A stretch of 64,000 nt of DNA from Melitaea cinxia (GCF_905220565.1 NC_059418.1:8919441-8983440); one strand, 5' to 3'; counted from the stretch's first letter, positions 42,894 through 55,486 are shown. Made by a program: numbers and translations. Notes: generated by a model from the sequence alone, not told the origin.

Positions 42894-44527
42894 TTGAAAT
42901 TAATTACATATTGCTTATAATGTAATGTAATAAAGTTAAATAATCGCGGTTTTCTTTACAAGAAATGTTTATATTTATTTGTTTAATTAATTAACTCACG
43001 TCGTCCTGCCGGTTGTACCGATTTGTTTTTCGTGAAGGACCCAGACTTGTACTTTGATCAATCATTGTTTTACAAATATATATATTTGAGTTCACGACAA
43101 AAATATGGTTAGTGAGCTCATGTGAAACAGCTGACGCCGACCTTAGTGACGCTGAGAGTGACATTTTTTTAGAGCTTAATACAGGAATATTTATAGGATA
43201 CTATATTTATAGGATTAGTATATCAATATATATAGCAAGCGACCATTTATGTTTTAATTTTACAATTTTTTAATTGTAATTTGATCCAGTTGTTAGAGCA
43301 CCTTATTGTTTGTATTACGATTATCATTTTTAAGAAGTAAACTCCAGTCGCTTATCAGAGGAAATTCTTTAAAGAAATGCTCATTTTAAAATGACTTTCA
43401 AACGGAAAACGCGTTTTTTCAACCAAATATTATAAAGGCCAAAACGTTAACGAGTACACTTCAGCAAAATTCATCTTAACATCGCATTGGATGTGTGTAT
43501 TCATTTCAGTTTTTCAAGGTAACTTAATTCGTTGGTAATTGTTACAAAAAAGTTATTGAAGTGAATTCTTGTGTAACAACTGAAGCTGACATCTGAGACA
43601 CAGTGAAAAAAAAATACAGTTAAATTGAGAACCTCCTCCTTTTTTGAAGTCAGTTAACAAGTTATCAAGCCGTGATTTGATTTCCTATAACAAGAGTCGA
43701 ATAAATTAACATAGGGCAGCATGTTGTAATGACACCACACCCGCATATAAATCAAAGCGCATCGCAGACAGACGTGCGCTATTGTTCCTTCAACCTACTC
43801 GGAAATTTATCGAACTTAGTTCGGAAAATTTATGTTCTCGCTTGAATTTGGAAATTATTATTAATTTTTATACGACATTTAAGTTTACAGGTGTCGGCTG
43901 TTCAATAAGTAGGCAACTTGTTGCTTTCAGGTAACAACCGACTGATATTTATATTTATGACTACTTTTCTTAAGCGAATAAATATTTAAACCTATCAAAT
44001 GTTTATCTGGAATCTACTTTTTATAATTCAAAATATTAGTGACGACATAAAGGTATTACGCACTTCTAAACCAACCCTGACTCCATAACAGAGACGGGTC
44101 CTTTGTACCCGCTATCAAATAAATAGCACCGGACTGGAATGTAGCTTCAAATTAGGTTGAAACTCAACTTACTGGTAGCCATTATACATATATACGTTCG
44201 TAATCTTTAGATCAAGGGATTAAGGTATTACTGGAATACGATGTCTGGGTTCAAAAGTTCGATTGTATTGAGGCTGATGGTTTTAGATTTAGGACATTAC
44301 ATGAGTATGTATAAAGTTATTTAAGTATTATACGCCAAGCTTCATCTTTCAGCATTAATATTGTCGCTTGTATAAATATTTATTTTAAACTAGCTGCCCG
44401 GACAGACTTCGTTCTTTCAAAAGTTAATTTAACATAAACATTAAAACATTATTTTAACATTTTTTTAACATTTTTATTTTATCATATATAAAATTATATA
44501 TTTAGTATAGATTATAAGTTCACTTAA
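42894..44527. other. Noncoding, with an R tail and a half-terminus
   Basis: An R-family end (AACCTCCTCCTTTTTTGAAG) lies at about 43620-43660. ACTAGCTGCCCGGACAGACT at 44391 resembles the terminus of the MITE at 24921. No gene seen. Confidence 0.45.
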
Positions 44528-46914
44528 CCCTATACTTGGCAAGAAAAAATATTTTAGAAATATTGAAAAAAACATAATAAAACACGTTTATATATGGTTA
44601 TTGAAGGGATAAAAAATAATAAAAAAAATATAATATAAGTAATTCAACATATATTGAGTGTATCACATTAGATACATTGCCAGGCCCTTAACAATCAACA
44701 CTATAAAGTCTACGTATCTAATTTGCTACACTGCCAGTCTTTGAGTGAAGCTAATAAATGAGTTTTAAACATAATAATTGTAACAAAATAAAACCTAAAA
44801 TGTCAATATTCTCTGTGAAATAACAAAATATCAAACATAATTATTTTATACTTCTACAAAGATTAAAAATTAACATAAAACAGCCTTTGTATATTATAAA
44901 TCTAAATTTTTGGTAAATTGAGATCAATCATTAAAATCAAGTCAAAAATCAGTGTTAAAAATAGGTTCCTTATAATAATATTTATAAAGTATTAATTCTT
45001 GGTATGATATTCTATGAAACAATTACGTTCTGGCAATAAGCACAACCTCAATTTGCAATTTTGACAAAAAAAAAATTTAGTCAACCCTTTTGTGCAACCT
45101 TCCTCTGCTGGTTATTACAGTTGGATAATGAGTAACTTGATCGTACCGAACACTATCTGACGGTCTTTCAGCTACTGGGTTCTAAATAGTCTTGGTTGAT
45201 TTCATACCAGGCCTGCTGATATCGCTCATATCAGTTCTTTCAAAACTCCGTAGGCTTTCAAAAATTTCAATTTTAAAGGTTTTTAGGGTTTTTTGTTTTT
45301 TGTCCATCCATCCTGGCTTTTCTATCACGCCGATATAGAAGCCAGGAATTGTTTACAAATATCGGGCATTTGAGAAAATATTGGTAAATACCAACGATAG
45401 CCTCGGGATGGTGTACGATATAGAGTGATCATCATATCGGCGAGATCAACATCGCCCATGTAAGAAGTGTTAATTTTTTTATTAAATTGGGGCAAGTCAC
45501 TGGCATTTTTCTACTTTGTTCTATCTTGTAACGAACCACAGTCTGGGTAGTATACGCATCTACAAAATTATTTGCAGCAGTGACACATTTGTTATCTAAC
45601 CATTTAACGACAGCAATCTTATTTTTATTGTATACGACTTGTGCTCTACCCTTTTTTTTAGATTTTTATCCGTGGGTAGTTTTTTCTCCGCTCCTCGTAG
45701 CCTATTTACTCGGATTGTACCCATTGCAAAAATGCCTGCATTCATTGCGTAAGTATTGTAACAGCCCAATAGATGTGAAAAAGTTATCAAAACATAGGAC
45801 TTTGCAAGCAGGTTGTCGAATAGATTTTGACTGTGAAAAGCGCAGGTCTCTTTGAACGAGTAGCCGTTGAAGGAAAATATGCAAATAATGGCGACGACGA
45901 TGATGACTGATGATGCCGCTTCAAGTTACTAACTCGTGGTGCAGGTACATGTGAGGGAGTAGCCAGTACAGATGGAGATGAGGGTGATGGTATCGGACAC
46001 CAAGGCCTAGTCTCATTTGCTGATGAATTAGGCGATAAAATTGACGGTGAATAAGGGTTGATCGATGGTGATGGCTCTTTACTGTATGACTGTACCAAAG
46101 ACTGAAGTAAGCACTTGATTAAACTCAATATCGTCATCAGAGAGAAAGTTTAGGTTTTCTATTGAAGATGGCAATGATAGAGGTGGTGAACTGCTGTCAC
46201 AGTGCGTAAGGCGGGTGTAGTATTGAACTTCATCCTCAGATGATTCACTTTCGTCCAAATCTGATTTTGCTCCCAGTTTCGGAACAAGAGCTACGAGTTA
46301 CCGAGCTCTTCTTTGCTGTTGCATAATAAGGTGAGGAAGTACCTTCGAATGAAAATAAGAAATAATTATAATAAAATTATCATCTTGACCACATTCTGGT
46401 CACAATAGCCAATCCAATCGTAGCCTAGTTATAAGTGTGGTTAGGAAAGCAAACTCAAGTATTATCTTTACAAATCAAGCAATGTCACATATTTGATACA
46501 CAGCAAAAAATGTCTAGACTGTTCGCCATCTGGCTATGTATCATATTTGCTACACTTGAAAAACACAAAAGATTACATGCAGTTACAATTCAATTAGGTA
46601 CATGAAAATAACGTTAATGATTAGAGTATATAATAAGCTTTGGCAATTGGACTACTTTTGAAAACAATTTGAACAAAATATAATAAATAATGATTCTTTT
46701 TACCTTGCGATGCGTAGACGCATTCGATCGATCCACCATTTTGCGCTCTTACGGGTGATTTTTCGTTGCAAGCACTTAAATAGTATTTTTGGTAGAAATA
46801 TATGTGTATTTTCTATCATATTAAACAAGAAAAGTTTTAAAAACTCGTTAGAGAAATTCTCGGGATTTTCTAAAAGTTGAACGTATCAAATTGTACACAG
46901 TGTCAAGAATAGGG
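44528..46914 (-). mobile_element. piggyBac-type transposon at a TTAA site, decayed
   Basis: Bounded by TTAA on both sides (44524-44527, 46915-46918) with termini CCCTATACTTGGCA and TGTCAAGAATAGGG, inverted with 12 of 14 matches. The flanks rejoin to match 3290-3330, an empty paralogue. Subterminal repeats (GTATCACATTAGATAC, GTATCTAATTTGCTACAC) occur inside both ends. A broken transposase gene lies within on the minus strand. Confidence 0.85.
45325..46290 (-). pseudogene. piggyBac-like transposase, frameshifted and deleted
   Basis: Read on the minus strand: an acidic N-terminal piece (DLDESESSEDEVQYYTRL, LSDDDIEFNQVL), a gap where most of the catalytic region should be, then CFDNFFTSIGLLQYL (the catalytic-Asp motif of the family), GTIRVNRL, LPTDKNLKK, VVKWLDNKCVT and, in yet another frame, MGDVDLADMMITLYR. 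At least three frames are needed. The piece ends FLASISA. I see no C-terminal cysteine-rich domain. The DDD site is incomplete, so there is no activity. Confidence 0.8.
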
Positions 46915-46918
46915 TTAA

Positions 46919-47155
46919 AATGTTGAAAACCATTGTTACATGCTGTACAATGTTCTAATCATTTTAATTTTTTTCTGAACTAAAACTTTTATTGACAATA
47001 GATCTGTTTGTTACAGGTACATTTGAGTTCAAAAGAACAACATGTAGGTAAGAAACTAAAGCGTACACATTCAAGACAGATGGTCGAGTGGATGACACAC
47101 GTGACACGTCACCGACATTCGTGAACAAAGAAAATAAAACCCGACTTTGAAAGAA
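46919..47155. repeat. Duplicated block shared with 3315-3545
   Basis: The piggyBac-type element interrupts its left edge at TTAA. It contains the micro-exon-like segment 47017-47047 with TTACAG before it and GTAAGAAAC after it. Confidence 0.75.
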
Positions 47156-47294
47156 ACCGCATCAAAAACTTACAAATTAACACAAAAATAAAGACACAAA
47201 AAAATTAAGATCTATTTCAATTTTTTTATTTTCATCTTATATTTTTAAGTTCACGACAGCCGTCTCCTATTCCGTCTCAAACTTAACAGATGAT

Positions 47295-48311
47295 ATAATT
47301 GTGTTTGCTCGCAAACGAAAAAAAAAACCGACTTCAATTACATCGACGAGTAATACAACGAAGATCGACGAAAAAATAGTCAAGTAACTACGCGTTATCA
47401 AAGATTACTCAAAAAGTAGTGATCAGATCTCAATAAAATTTATATGTGACCACATGACAAACATCAGCTTTCGATTAAATTAAAAATTATCAAAATCAGT
47501 ACACCCAGTAAAAAGTTATTGCGGATTTTCAAGAGTTTCCCTCGATTCCTCTGGGATCCCATCATCAGATCCTGGTTTTCTTATCATGGTACTAAACTAG
47601 GGATACCTCCTTTCCAACAAAAAAGAATTATCAAAATCGGTACATCCAGTAGAAAGTTCTGCGGTATAATACAACGTAGGTCGACGAAAAAAGCGTCAAG
47701 TAAAAACGCATTATTAGATATAACTCGAAAAGTAGTTGTTAGATCTCAAATGGAACCAATAGGCACACATCACCTTTCGATTAAAAAACATTTGTCGAAA
47801 TCGGTCCACATGGTCAAAAGTTATACATAAAATAATTGTGTTTGCTCGCAAACGAAAAAAAACCGACTTCAATTACATCGACAAGTAATACAACGTAGAT
47901 CGACGAAAAAATAGTCAAGCAACTACGCGTTATCAAAGATTACTCAAAAAGTAGTTATCAGATCTCGATAAAATTTATATGTGACCACATGATAAATATC
48001 AGCTTTCGATTAAATTAAAATTTATCAAAATCGGTACACCCAGTAAAAAGTTATTACGGATTTGCGAGAGTTTCCCTCGATTTCTCTGGGATCCCATCAT
48101 CAGATCCTGGTTTCCTTATCACGGTACCAAACTAGAGATATCCCCTTTCCAACAAAAAAAGAATTATCAAAATCGGTACATCCAGTAGAAAGTTATGCGG
48201 TATAATACAACGTAGGTCGACGAAAAAAGCGTCAAGTAAAAACGCATTATTAGATATAACTCGAAAAGTAGTTGTTAGATCTCAAATAAATTTAAATGGG
48301 ACCAATTGGCA
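47295..48311 (+). repeat. Two R-family copies in tandem
   Basis: Copies start at 47295 and 47832, each AATAATTGTGTTTGCTCGC. The first lacks its final GAAGTCGG end and runs into the second. The second is cut at ATTGGCACTTCC, where the inverted copy begins. Confidence 0.8.
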
Positions 48312-48392
48312 CTTCCAAAAAAGGAGGAGGTTCTCAATTCGATTGTATTTTTTTAACCGACTTCCAAAAAAGGAGGAGGTTCTCAATTCGAC

Positions 48393-48455
<63 letters not shown>

Positions 48456-50237
48456 ATGTTACATCAGAACTTTTGACCAGGTAGATCGATTTCGACAAAT
48501 TTTGTTTTAATCGAAAGGTGGTGTGTGCCGATTGGTCCCATTTAAATTTATTTGAGATCTAACAACTACTTTTCGAATTATATCTAATAATGCGTTTTTA
48601 CTTGACGCTTTTTTCGTCGACCTACGTTGTATTATACCACATAACTTTCTACTAGGTGTACCGATTTTGATAATTCTTTTTTTGTTGGAAAGGGGATATC
48701 CCTAGTTTGGTACCATGATAAGGAAACCAGGATCTGCTGATGGGATCCCAGAGAAATCGAGAGAAACTCTTGAAAATCCGCAATAACTTTTTACTGGGTG
48801 TATCGATTTTGATAATTTTTACTTTAATCGAAAGCTGATGTTTATCATGTGGTCACATATAAATTTTATCGAGATCTGATAACTACTTTTTGATTAATCT
48901 TTGATAACGCTTATTTACTTGACATTATTTTCGTCACCTTACGTTGTATTATACCTCATAACTTTTTACTGGGTGCACCGATTTTGACGTTTCTTATATA
49001 AATTAAAAGCTACTATTCGTCACGTGGTCCCATTTAAATTTAATTGAGATTTGATTCGTAATTTGTGAGTTATATCTAATATTGCGTATTTACTTGACGG
49101 TTTTTTCGTCACCCTACGTTGTATTATACGTTATATCTTTTTACTGGGTGCACTGATTTTGATCTTTTTTGTATAAATCAAAAGCTAATACTTGTCATGT
49201 CGTCCGTTTTAAATATGATTGAGATATAATGAGCAATTTTTGAGTAATCTTTGATGACACGTATTTACATGACGATGTTAAGAAGACTGTGGTCATGTTC
49301 AATACTTTGCCACAACGCCATCTATCAAAATGTTATGAAATTACTTCGTTCACTATCGATCAAATTACAATATTCCACTAGAGTAGAGAGTAGCAGTTTA
49401 TTCGTTATAAATATATTTGAGCTTTTAATTTTTGAGTTATCGCTAATACTGGGTATTTACTTGGCTATTTTACGTCGACCAACGTTATATTAACCTCATT
49501 ACTATTTTACTGGGTGGAACGATATCGATGATTCTTTTTTTAATCGATAGGTGGTGCTTGTCATGTGGTCCCATTTAAATATAATTGAGATTTGACTCGA
49601 ACTTTTTGAGCTATATCTGATATGGCGTATTTACTTGACTGTTTTTGGAGTTTTCTCCTTAAGAATCGATTTTCATTTAAGGCCCCGGAATGAAAAAATT
49701 GAACAGTAAAATCTACTGAACGAATGACCTTGTTAGAGATGGCGTTCAGACGTTTTCTAATAACGCAATTAGGTTCCGATAGATGGCGTTATTGCATTCA
49801 TTTATTTACAATTTGATATAGTAATAATATATTTCTTAGACTAGTAAGCCTTTTTGTGCCTATTTAGACAGTTAATCTGAAGGGGTAAACTCCAGTCGTG
49901 CATCGGAGCTGTGTGAAAACATGAACATTACATATTTTTAATAAAAAAGACATAAACCGTAATTCAATATAAATCCGCTTCAACTAAAAAACCCGCCGTA
50001 ATAAGCGATGTCAGCGCTTCGCGCGAATCGACGACGGGCCTTTTATGAAATTTCTGCCTACAATCGCTAACAAAATGTTAGAAATAACAGTAGAACATTA
50101 TATAATTCTACAATTTTATAATGTCGCGTTATATGGAATACGAACAAAGTATTACTATTTTTTCGTCGATCTACGTTGTATTACTCTTCGATGTAATTGA
50201 AGTCGGTTTTTTTTTCGTTTGCGAGCAAACACAATTA
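48312..50237 (-). repeat. Long R-family element, inverted, with repeated inner monomers
   Basis: Starts ACTTCCAAAAAAGGAGGAGG and ends GTTTGCGAGCAAACACAATTA. Instead of the usual two halves it carries several, marked by TTTACTGGGTG phrases near 48792, 48968, 49142 and 49510, about 175 bp apart in the best-kept part. No coding capacity found. Confidence 0.75.
48397..48451. repeat. Run of 55 T
   Basis: An uninterrupted homopolymer at the variable T tract found in all R copies; its length may be unstable or partly an assembly effect. Confidence 0.95.
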
Positions 50238-50703
50238 TGTTTATTAAGAACAGTTGTTGCTTCTGTTCAGTTTCGTATGTTAAGAATAAATAAAAAACAT
50301 CAACAATATATGAACGTACTCAAATAATAAATATAATATATGCATTACAAGACGTTAATTATATACTATTATATTTCAAGGCAAGCAGAACTGCGAGGGA
50401 TGACTTGTATGTCAAATATAACTTCTTTACTTAAATAACGTCAACACTTATCAGTCGTAATGTACTACGATAGACTAGATTTAGCTCCGGTAGGAGTAAT
50501 AGTGTTCTGTGAGATTTAGGCTAAATGTTTTTGAAATGCGAGTTTCAATTGAAAACCCGTCACGAATCAGTTGTAATAGTACACTGAATGTTCGGTGTGT
50601 GTTTCTACTTGTCGATAGATGGCGTTCATAAATAATTACAAATAATGAATCGTGGTGGCAAGATTTTTATTCTTGTATATAAAGTTAATTATAATAATTT
50701 CGG

Positions 50704-50768
50704 AAAATAGAGTTAAAGTTCCTACGAGTGACGCTGTAAACGTTTCTAGCGAACTTTTATTCTATTTT
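50704..50768 (+). ncRNA. Hairpin RNA unit D1, long stem
   Basis: Distal GATGGCGTTCAT 50618-50629, 18 bp, AATCGTGGTGGCAAGAT 50648-50664, 11 bp, TATATAAAG 50676-50684, foot 28 nt from the TATA edge. AAAATAGAGTTAAAGTTC pairs with GAACTTTTATTCTATTTT over 18 positions with one mismatch. ACG/CGT is at the apex. TTTT occurs within the 3' arm and at its end. Confidence 0.7.
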
Positions 50769-50964
50769 GAACAATTTTAACAAAAGTTTCAACAATTTTA
50801 TATCACAGTGCACTCGTAGTTTTAACAAACATTGTCACTAGAACATCGTAGTGTATCACACATAGTGTCGGCCATTTACTCTCTCGCAACTGTGGAACGT
50901 GCCTGAGTGTTGTAACATTATGATCTTAAATGGTTGTTTAATTAGTTTGCTTTTATACATAATT

Positions 50965-51427
50965 GCGTTTGCTCCCAAACGAAAAAATACGACTTCAATT
51001 ACCTACATCGACAAGTAATACAACGTAGGTAGACGAAAAAAAGTCAAGTAAATACGCGTTATCAAAGATTTCTCAAAAAATTGTAATCAGATCTTAATGA
51101 AATTAAAATGTGACCACGTTATAAAAATTAGCTTTCGATTAAATTAAAAATAATCAAAATCGGTACACTCAGTAAGAAGTTATGCGGTATAATACAACGT
51201 AGGTTGACGAAAAAATAGTCAAGTAAAAACGCATTATTAGATACAACTCGAAAAGTAGTTGTTAGATCTCAAATAAATTTAAATGGGACCAAATGACATG
51301 CACTACATTTCGATTAATTTTTTTTTTATCGAAATTGGTTCTCCCAGTCAAAAGTTCTGAGGTGACATACATTAAAAGAAATACAGTCGAATTGAGAACC
51401 TCCTCCTTTTTTTGGAAGTCGGTTAAT
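50965..51427 (+). repeat. R-family copy
   Basis: Starts TAATTGCGTTTGCTCCC and ends TTTTTGGAAGTCGGTTAA. The middle is shortened relative to 10475-11098. Confidence 0.75.
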
Positions 51428-51644
51428 AAAAAGGATTTTGTTTGGTCTACTTACGTTATTCTATCTGCTATAGTTACGAAAATAATTTTTGATTGATTGA
51501 TTGATTGGTTTAATGGCTTTCAGTTGTGCCAAAGTTATATCTTTTTGAAATTAATACTTATGTAAACTAGTAAAAATAATCTACTATAAACACAACAGAG
51601 AAAACCTTGCCACCGTGATTATTAATTTGATTAACAGAGGTAGG

Positions 51645-51720
51645 GCACAGCAGGAAATTTCCTGCTCGAAATATGGAGCAGCACGACTGGGGAAGTTTTC
51701 GTTACACACAGTGACGTGGT
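51645..51720. mobile_element. SINE head fragment with 18-bp palindrome
   Basis: Contains the palindrome AGCAGGAAATTTCCTGCT and GAAATATGGAGCAGCACGAC. The same head begins the complete SINE at 61645, and a truncated copy is at 16436. Confidence 0.6.
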
Positions 51721-51912
51721 AAGGAACTGCAAAAATTCGCAAGATAAAATTCAGATACAAAAATAAAAAAATGATATAAAAATAATAGCCGTAATAAAAT
51801 AAATTGTGTGAAAGTAACAAGAGTCCAAATATTAGGGCTCTAAGGATAGATCTGCAGACGGACAATAAATAAATATAAATAGCAGATAGACAGCGAAGAC
51901 TTAGTTACGGGG

Positions 51913-51943
51913 GTTCCGTTACACACTGTGACGTGTAAGGAAC
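51913..51943. ncRNA. F-type hairpin, duplicate of 16698-16728
   Basis: Same GTTCC-G-TTACAC/GTGTAAGGAAC stem and TGCAAAAATTAC flank. M3-like promoter boxes follow on the minus strand at about 52030-52090. Confidence 0.5.
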
Positions 51944-52752
51944 TGCAAAAATTACTCTCTCAAGTGCTGTTCATCACTGGGTGGTGACAATCCCAACGGA
52001 TTTTATAGATATACTTGAACACAACAACAACGATCTCGCCACCGCGATTCAGTATTTATAGCCAACGATGAGCGCCATCTATCGACACATATATATGTGT
52101 TATATATGTGTATGAATGTGATAATAATTCTGCATTATAAAGTCAAATATTTTACTGACCATTCGTAAATTAAGTATTATTGTTTAGTTTTACGTAAATA
52201 AAACACATGATAGATGTTTAAAGTACATTTTACAATATGATCGGAATACAGGATCCTACAGGAAGATATTCACAGACTAGTTGGATACAGATAAAATAAT
52301 TGAAATCAATACGATTCGTCTGAGCGACATCTGCGAGGAGCGATCCTGTCGCGGCTTGTAATATGAATATTTAATTAAAAGTTACTAAAAATTGTGTAAC
52401 TGATAATTTATATGAATTAAAAAAAAAAAGCTATTTAGAACCCTGAAATACAATTTCATTATATTTCTACGTATTTCAAGGACTGCAACGAATGCATTAA
52501 GTTTTAAGCTCTGTTGTCTAAACTAACAAACCTCGTCGACGTTTAGCCTAGTGGAATGTGGTAGGAATGTAGCCGAAGTTACTACCTCACTTAATTATTA
52601 CTATAGTTTAAATAATATTATAGTTGAACGTTCATTAAAGTTAAAACCTATATTTTAAGCTAATAAGGATTCGTCATTAACAAAATTACCTCAAAGCATA
52701 GAGTGCACGGAAAATGAAAACTTGTTCAATTTTTTTTTTTTTTGGAGTTGAA

Positions 52753-52811
52753 ATGTGACCGTAAGTGTAATATTTGAATTACAGTTCAAATATTGCACCT
52801 ACAGACTACAT
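52753..52811 (-). ncRNA. Hairpin RNA unit M4b, paralogue of M4
   Basis: PSE-like AATCGCGATGGTAAGAT 52857-52873, 11 bp, TATATAAAG 52837-52845, foot 34 nt away, all as in M4. The 10-bp stem AATATTTGAA/TTCAAATATT is kept. Below it M4b pairs GTG/CAC where M4 used other bases, so the stem base changed but still pairs. Confidence 0.65.
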
Positions 52812-53168
52812 GCCAGTTTTAAATTATCAGTATCGCCTTTATATACAAACATTAAAATCTTACCATCGCGATTCAGATATTGTAAATGACGATGAGAGCC
52901 ATCTAGTAACAAGTAGACACTCTATTGCACTCCGAACATTCACATTCTTCGATCTACGTTTCTTCACTCCAACTGCGATGGAACGACGCTTTGTTACAAA
53001 ATTTAATCATAATTATCAGAACTGTGTACTCTACCTCTGTGATTTTTATAGTTTTTAAAATTATGTACATGAGATATATACATAAGAAAATCAATACAGA
53101 ACTGGTTGCATCTCCTGATCATTAAGCTAATAAAACTTGAGTGACAGTTGAAATTGAAAATTGTTATA

Positions 53169-53191
53169 CCGTTGACAGCTGCGTGCAACGG
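53169..53191. ncRNA. Small hairpin, duplicate of 17987-18009
   Basis: CCGTTG/CAACGG and AAGTGCAAAAATT flank. A minus-strand PSE-like box AATCACGGTGGCAAGAT is near 53278-53294. Confidence 0.35.
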
Positions 53192-53669
53192 AAGTGCAAA
53201 AATTAAAGAAACATGAGAGAAACTGAAGATGTACTCCCTACTTGAAACATCGTGTTTGAGTTTACACACAAAAATAAAATCTTGCCACCGTGATTTAGGA
53301 TTTGTAACCGACGGTGAGGTTCGTCTGTCAGTGACTGTGTTTGTTGTCACACAATAAAGATCGACTTCAATTTATATGCACAAGTACGCGTTATTAGATA
53401 TAGCTCACAATTACTCGTAGTCTTGGTCAAAATTAATTGAAAGGTTTATAGATAGTGATATACGCGTCCAGTTTTGTGATTTGATTTAAATCTACCGTCA
53501 GTGGACATCATTGTTATAATTTTAAATGACTTTTATTATTGTTATATCGATGTTTATCGTATGTTTCGACGTGTTGACAGCTGGCGTTGATCGTTGGTTT
53601 ACAATAATGAATCGCAGTCACAAGATTTTTATTATTGTAAATAAAGTCAGTTATGATAATTTTGAAAAT

Positions 53670-53723
53670 GGGAGTACTCGCAATTAGTGTAAGTTTTATT
53701 ACACACACAATGGCATGTTTCCC
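53670..53723 (+). ncRNA. Hairpin RNA unit G3, intact copy of G2
   Basis: PSE-like AATCGCAGTCACAAGAT 53610-53626, 11 bp, TAAATAAAG 53638-53646, foot 32 nt away. GGGA/TCCC at the base and TAGTGTAA/TTACAC at the apex, with a looser middle. No T4 directly after the stem. Confidence 0.5.
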
Positions 53724-54262
53724 TAAAAAACTTTAAACAAAATTATGGCAAGGTTTTAAGGTCTAAGTTCTCTCATAAGTTTAACAAAACTGTACTACTT
53801 AAATTTCGTCTTTGGCCTTTATATCAATAATTATTATTTATATCCACGTACTTAGGCGTTATATCAGAACCAACGAAACATCCGAAACTTATAGTGACTC
53901 GACAAACATGGTAAATATCTCGTTTTACTGATCGTTTTAATCTTATTTTGCAACCAAAATACTAGAACATATTTAAGACTCCAACCGTATTACCGTCATA
54001 AAGATAAACACATTTTAATGATGTTAAAAACTTTTTCGACTTATCTAATTATATTCAAATGTCATTTCACTTATCATTTTTTATCATTATTGATCACTTT
54101 TTTTTATTTCTAAAAAAGTGTGAAGACTGATGAAACCTTAAAGTAAACATTAAATTAAGTCTTGCCAGCACGAATCAGGAGTCGTAACCAACGTGAATCC
54201 ATCAAATATATATGTTAGAAGTGAGTAGTCAAAAAAATAATAAATGGTGGTATTTCATATAA

Positions 54263-54738
54263 AATAATTGTGTTTGCTCGCAAACGAAAAAAAACCGACT
54301 TCTTTATCATGTTACTAAACTAGGGATATCTTCTTTCCAACAAAAAAAAAAAAATATCAAAATCGGTACACCCAGTAAAAAGTTATTGCGGATTTTCAAG
54401 AGTTTCCCTCGATTTCTCTGGGATCCCATCATCAGATCCTGGTTTCCTTATCATGGTACTAAACTAGGGATATCTCCTTTCTAACAAAAAAATAATTATC
54501 AAAATCGGTATATCCAGTAGAAAGTTATGCGGTATAATATAGCGTCAAGTAAAAACGCTTTATAGATATAACTCGAAAAGTAGTTGTTAGATCTCAAATA
54601 AATTTAAGTGGGACCAAATGACACACACCAGGTGGTGTTAGATTAAAAAAATGTCGAAAACAGTCCACCCAGTCTGACCGGTTCTGAAGGAAAATACATT
54701 TAAAAAAATACAGTCGAATTGAGAATCTCCTCATTTTT
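54263..54738 (+). repeat. R-family copy with paralogous empty site
   Basis: Inserted after TTTCATATAAAA. The paralogue near 23730 reads through TTTCATATAAAAAAATAGG without it. Shortened internally and ending TCTCCTCATTTTTTAACC. Confidence 0.8.
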
Positions 54739-54739
54739 T

Positions 54740-55363
54740 AACCGACTTCCAAAAAAGGAGGAGGTTCTCAATTCGACTGTATTTTTTTTTTTTTTTTTTT
54801 TTTTTATTTATGTATGTTACATCAGAACTTATGACCGGTTAGACCGATTTCGACAAATTTTGTTTTAATCGAAAGGTGGTGTGTGCCAATTGGTCCCATT
54901 TAAATTTATTTGAGATCTAACAACTACTTTTCGAGCTATATCTAATAATGCGTTTTTACTTGACGCTTTTTTCGTCGACCTACGTTGTATTATACCGCAT
55001 AACTTTCTACTGGATGTACCGATTTTGATAATTCTTTTTTTGTTGGAAAGGGGATATTCCTAGTTTGGTACCGTGATAAGGAAACCACGATCTGATGATG
55101 GGATCTCAGAGAAATCGAGGGAAACTCTCGAAAATCCGTAATAACTTTTTACTGGGTGTACCGATTTTGATAATTTTTAATGTAATCGAAAGCTGATGTT
55201 TATCATGTGGTCACATAAATTTTATCGAGATCTGATAAGTACTTTATGAGTAATCTTTGATAACGCGTAGTTGCTTGACTATTTTTTCGTCGATCTACGT
55301 TGTATTACTTGTCGATGTAATTGAAGTCGGTTTTTTTTTCGTTTGCGAGCAAACACAATTATT
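54740..55363 (-). repeat. R-family copy, inverted next to the previous one
   Basis: Starts AACCGACTTCCAAAAAAGG and ends GTTTGCGAGCAAACACAATT, complete two-part form. With 54263-54738 it makes a tail-to-tail inverted pair. Confidence 0.85.
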
Positions 55364-55380
55364 GGAAGTCGGCTAAAAAG

Positions 55381-55401
55381 CACGGGCATTATAAGCCTGT
55401 G
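55381..55401. ncRNA. Stem-loop, copy of 31926-31946
   Basis: CACGGGC...GCCTGTG (one G-U) with the same GATATATCAC flank. Confidence 0.3.
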
Positions 55402-55486
55402 GATATATCACGTACATAAAAAAACAGTGGACTGCAATAGGCTAGTGTGAAAATTATTAGAAGCATGACTAAATATTATTATTAAT

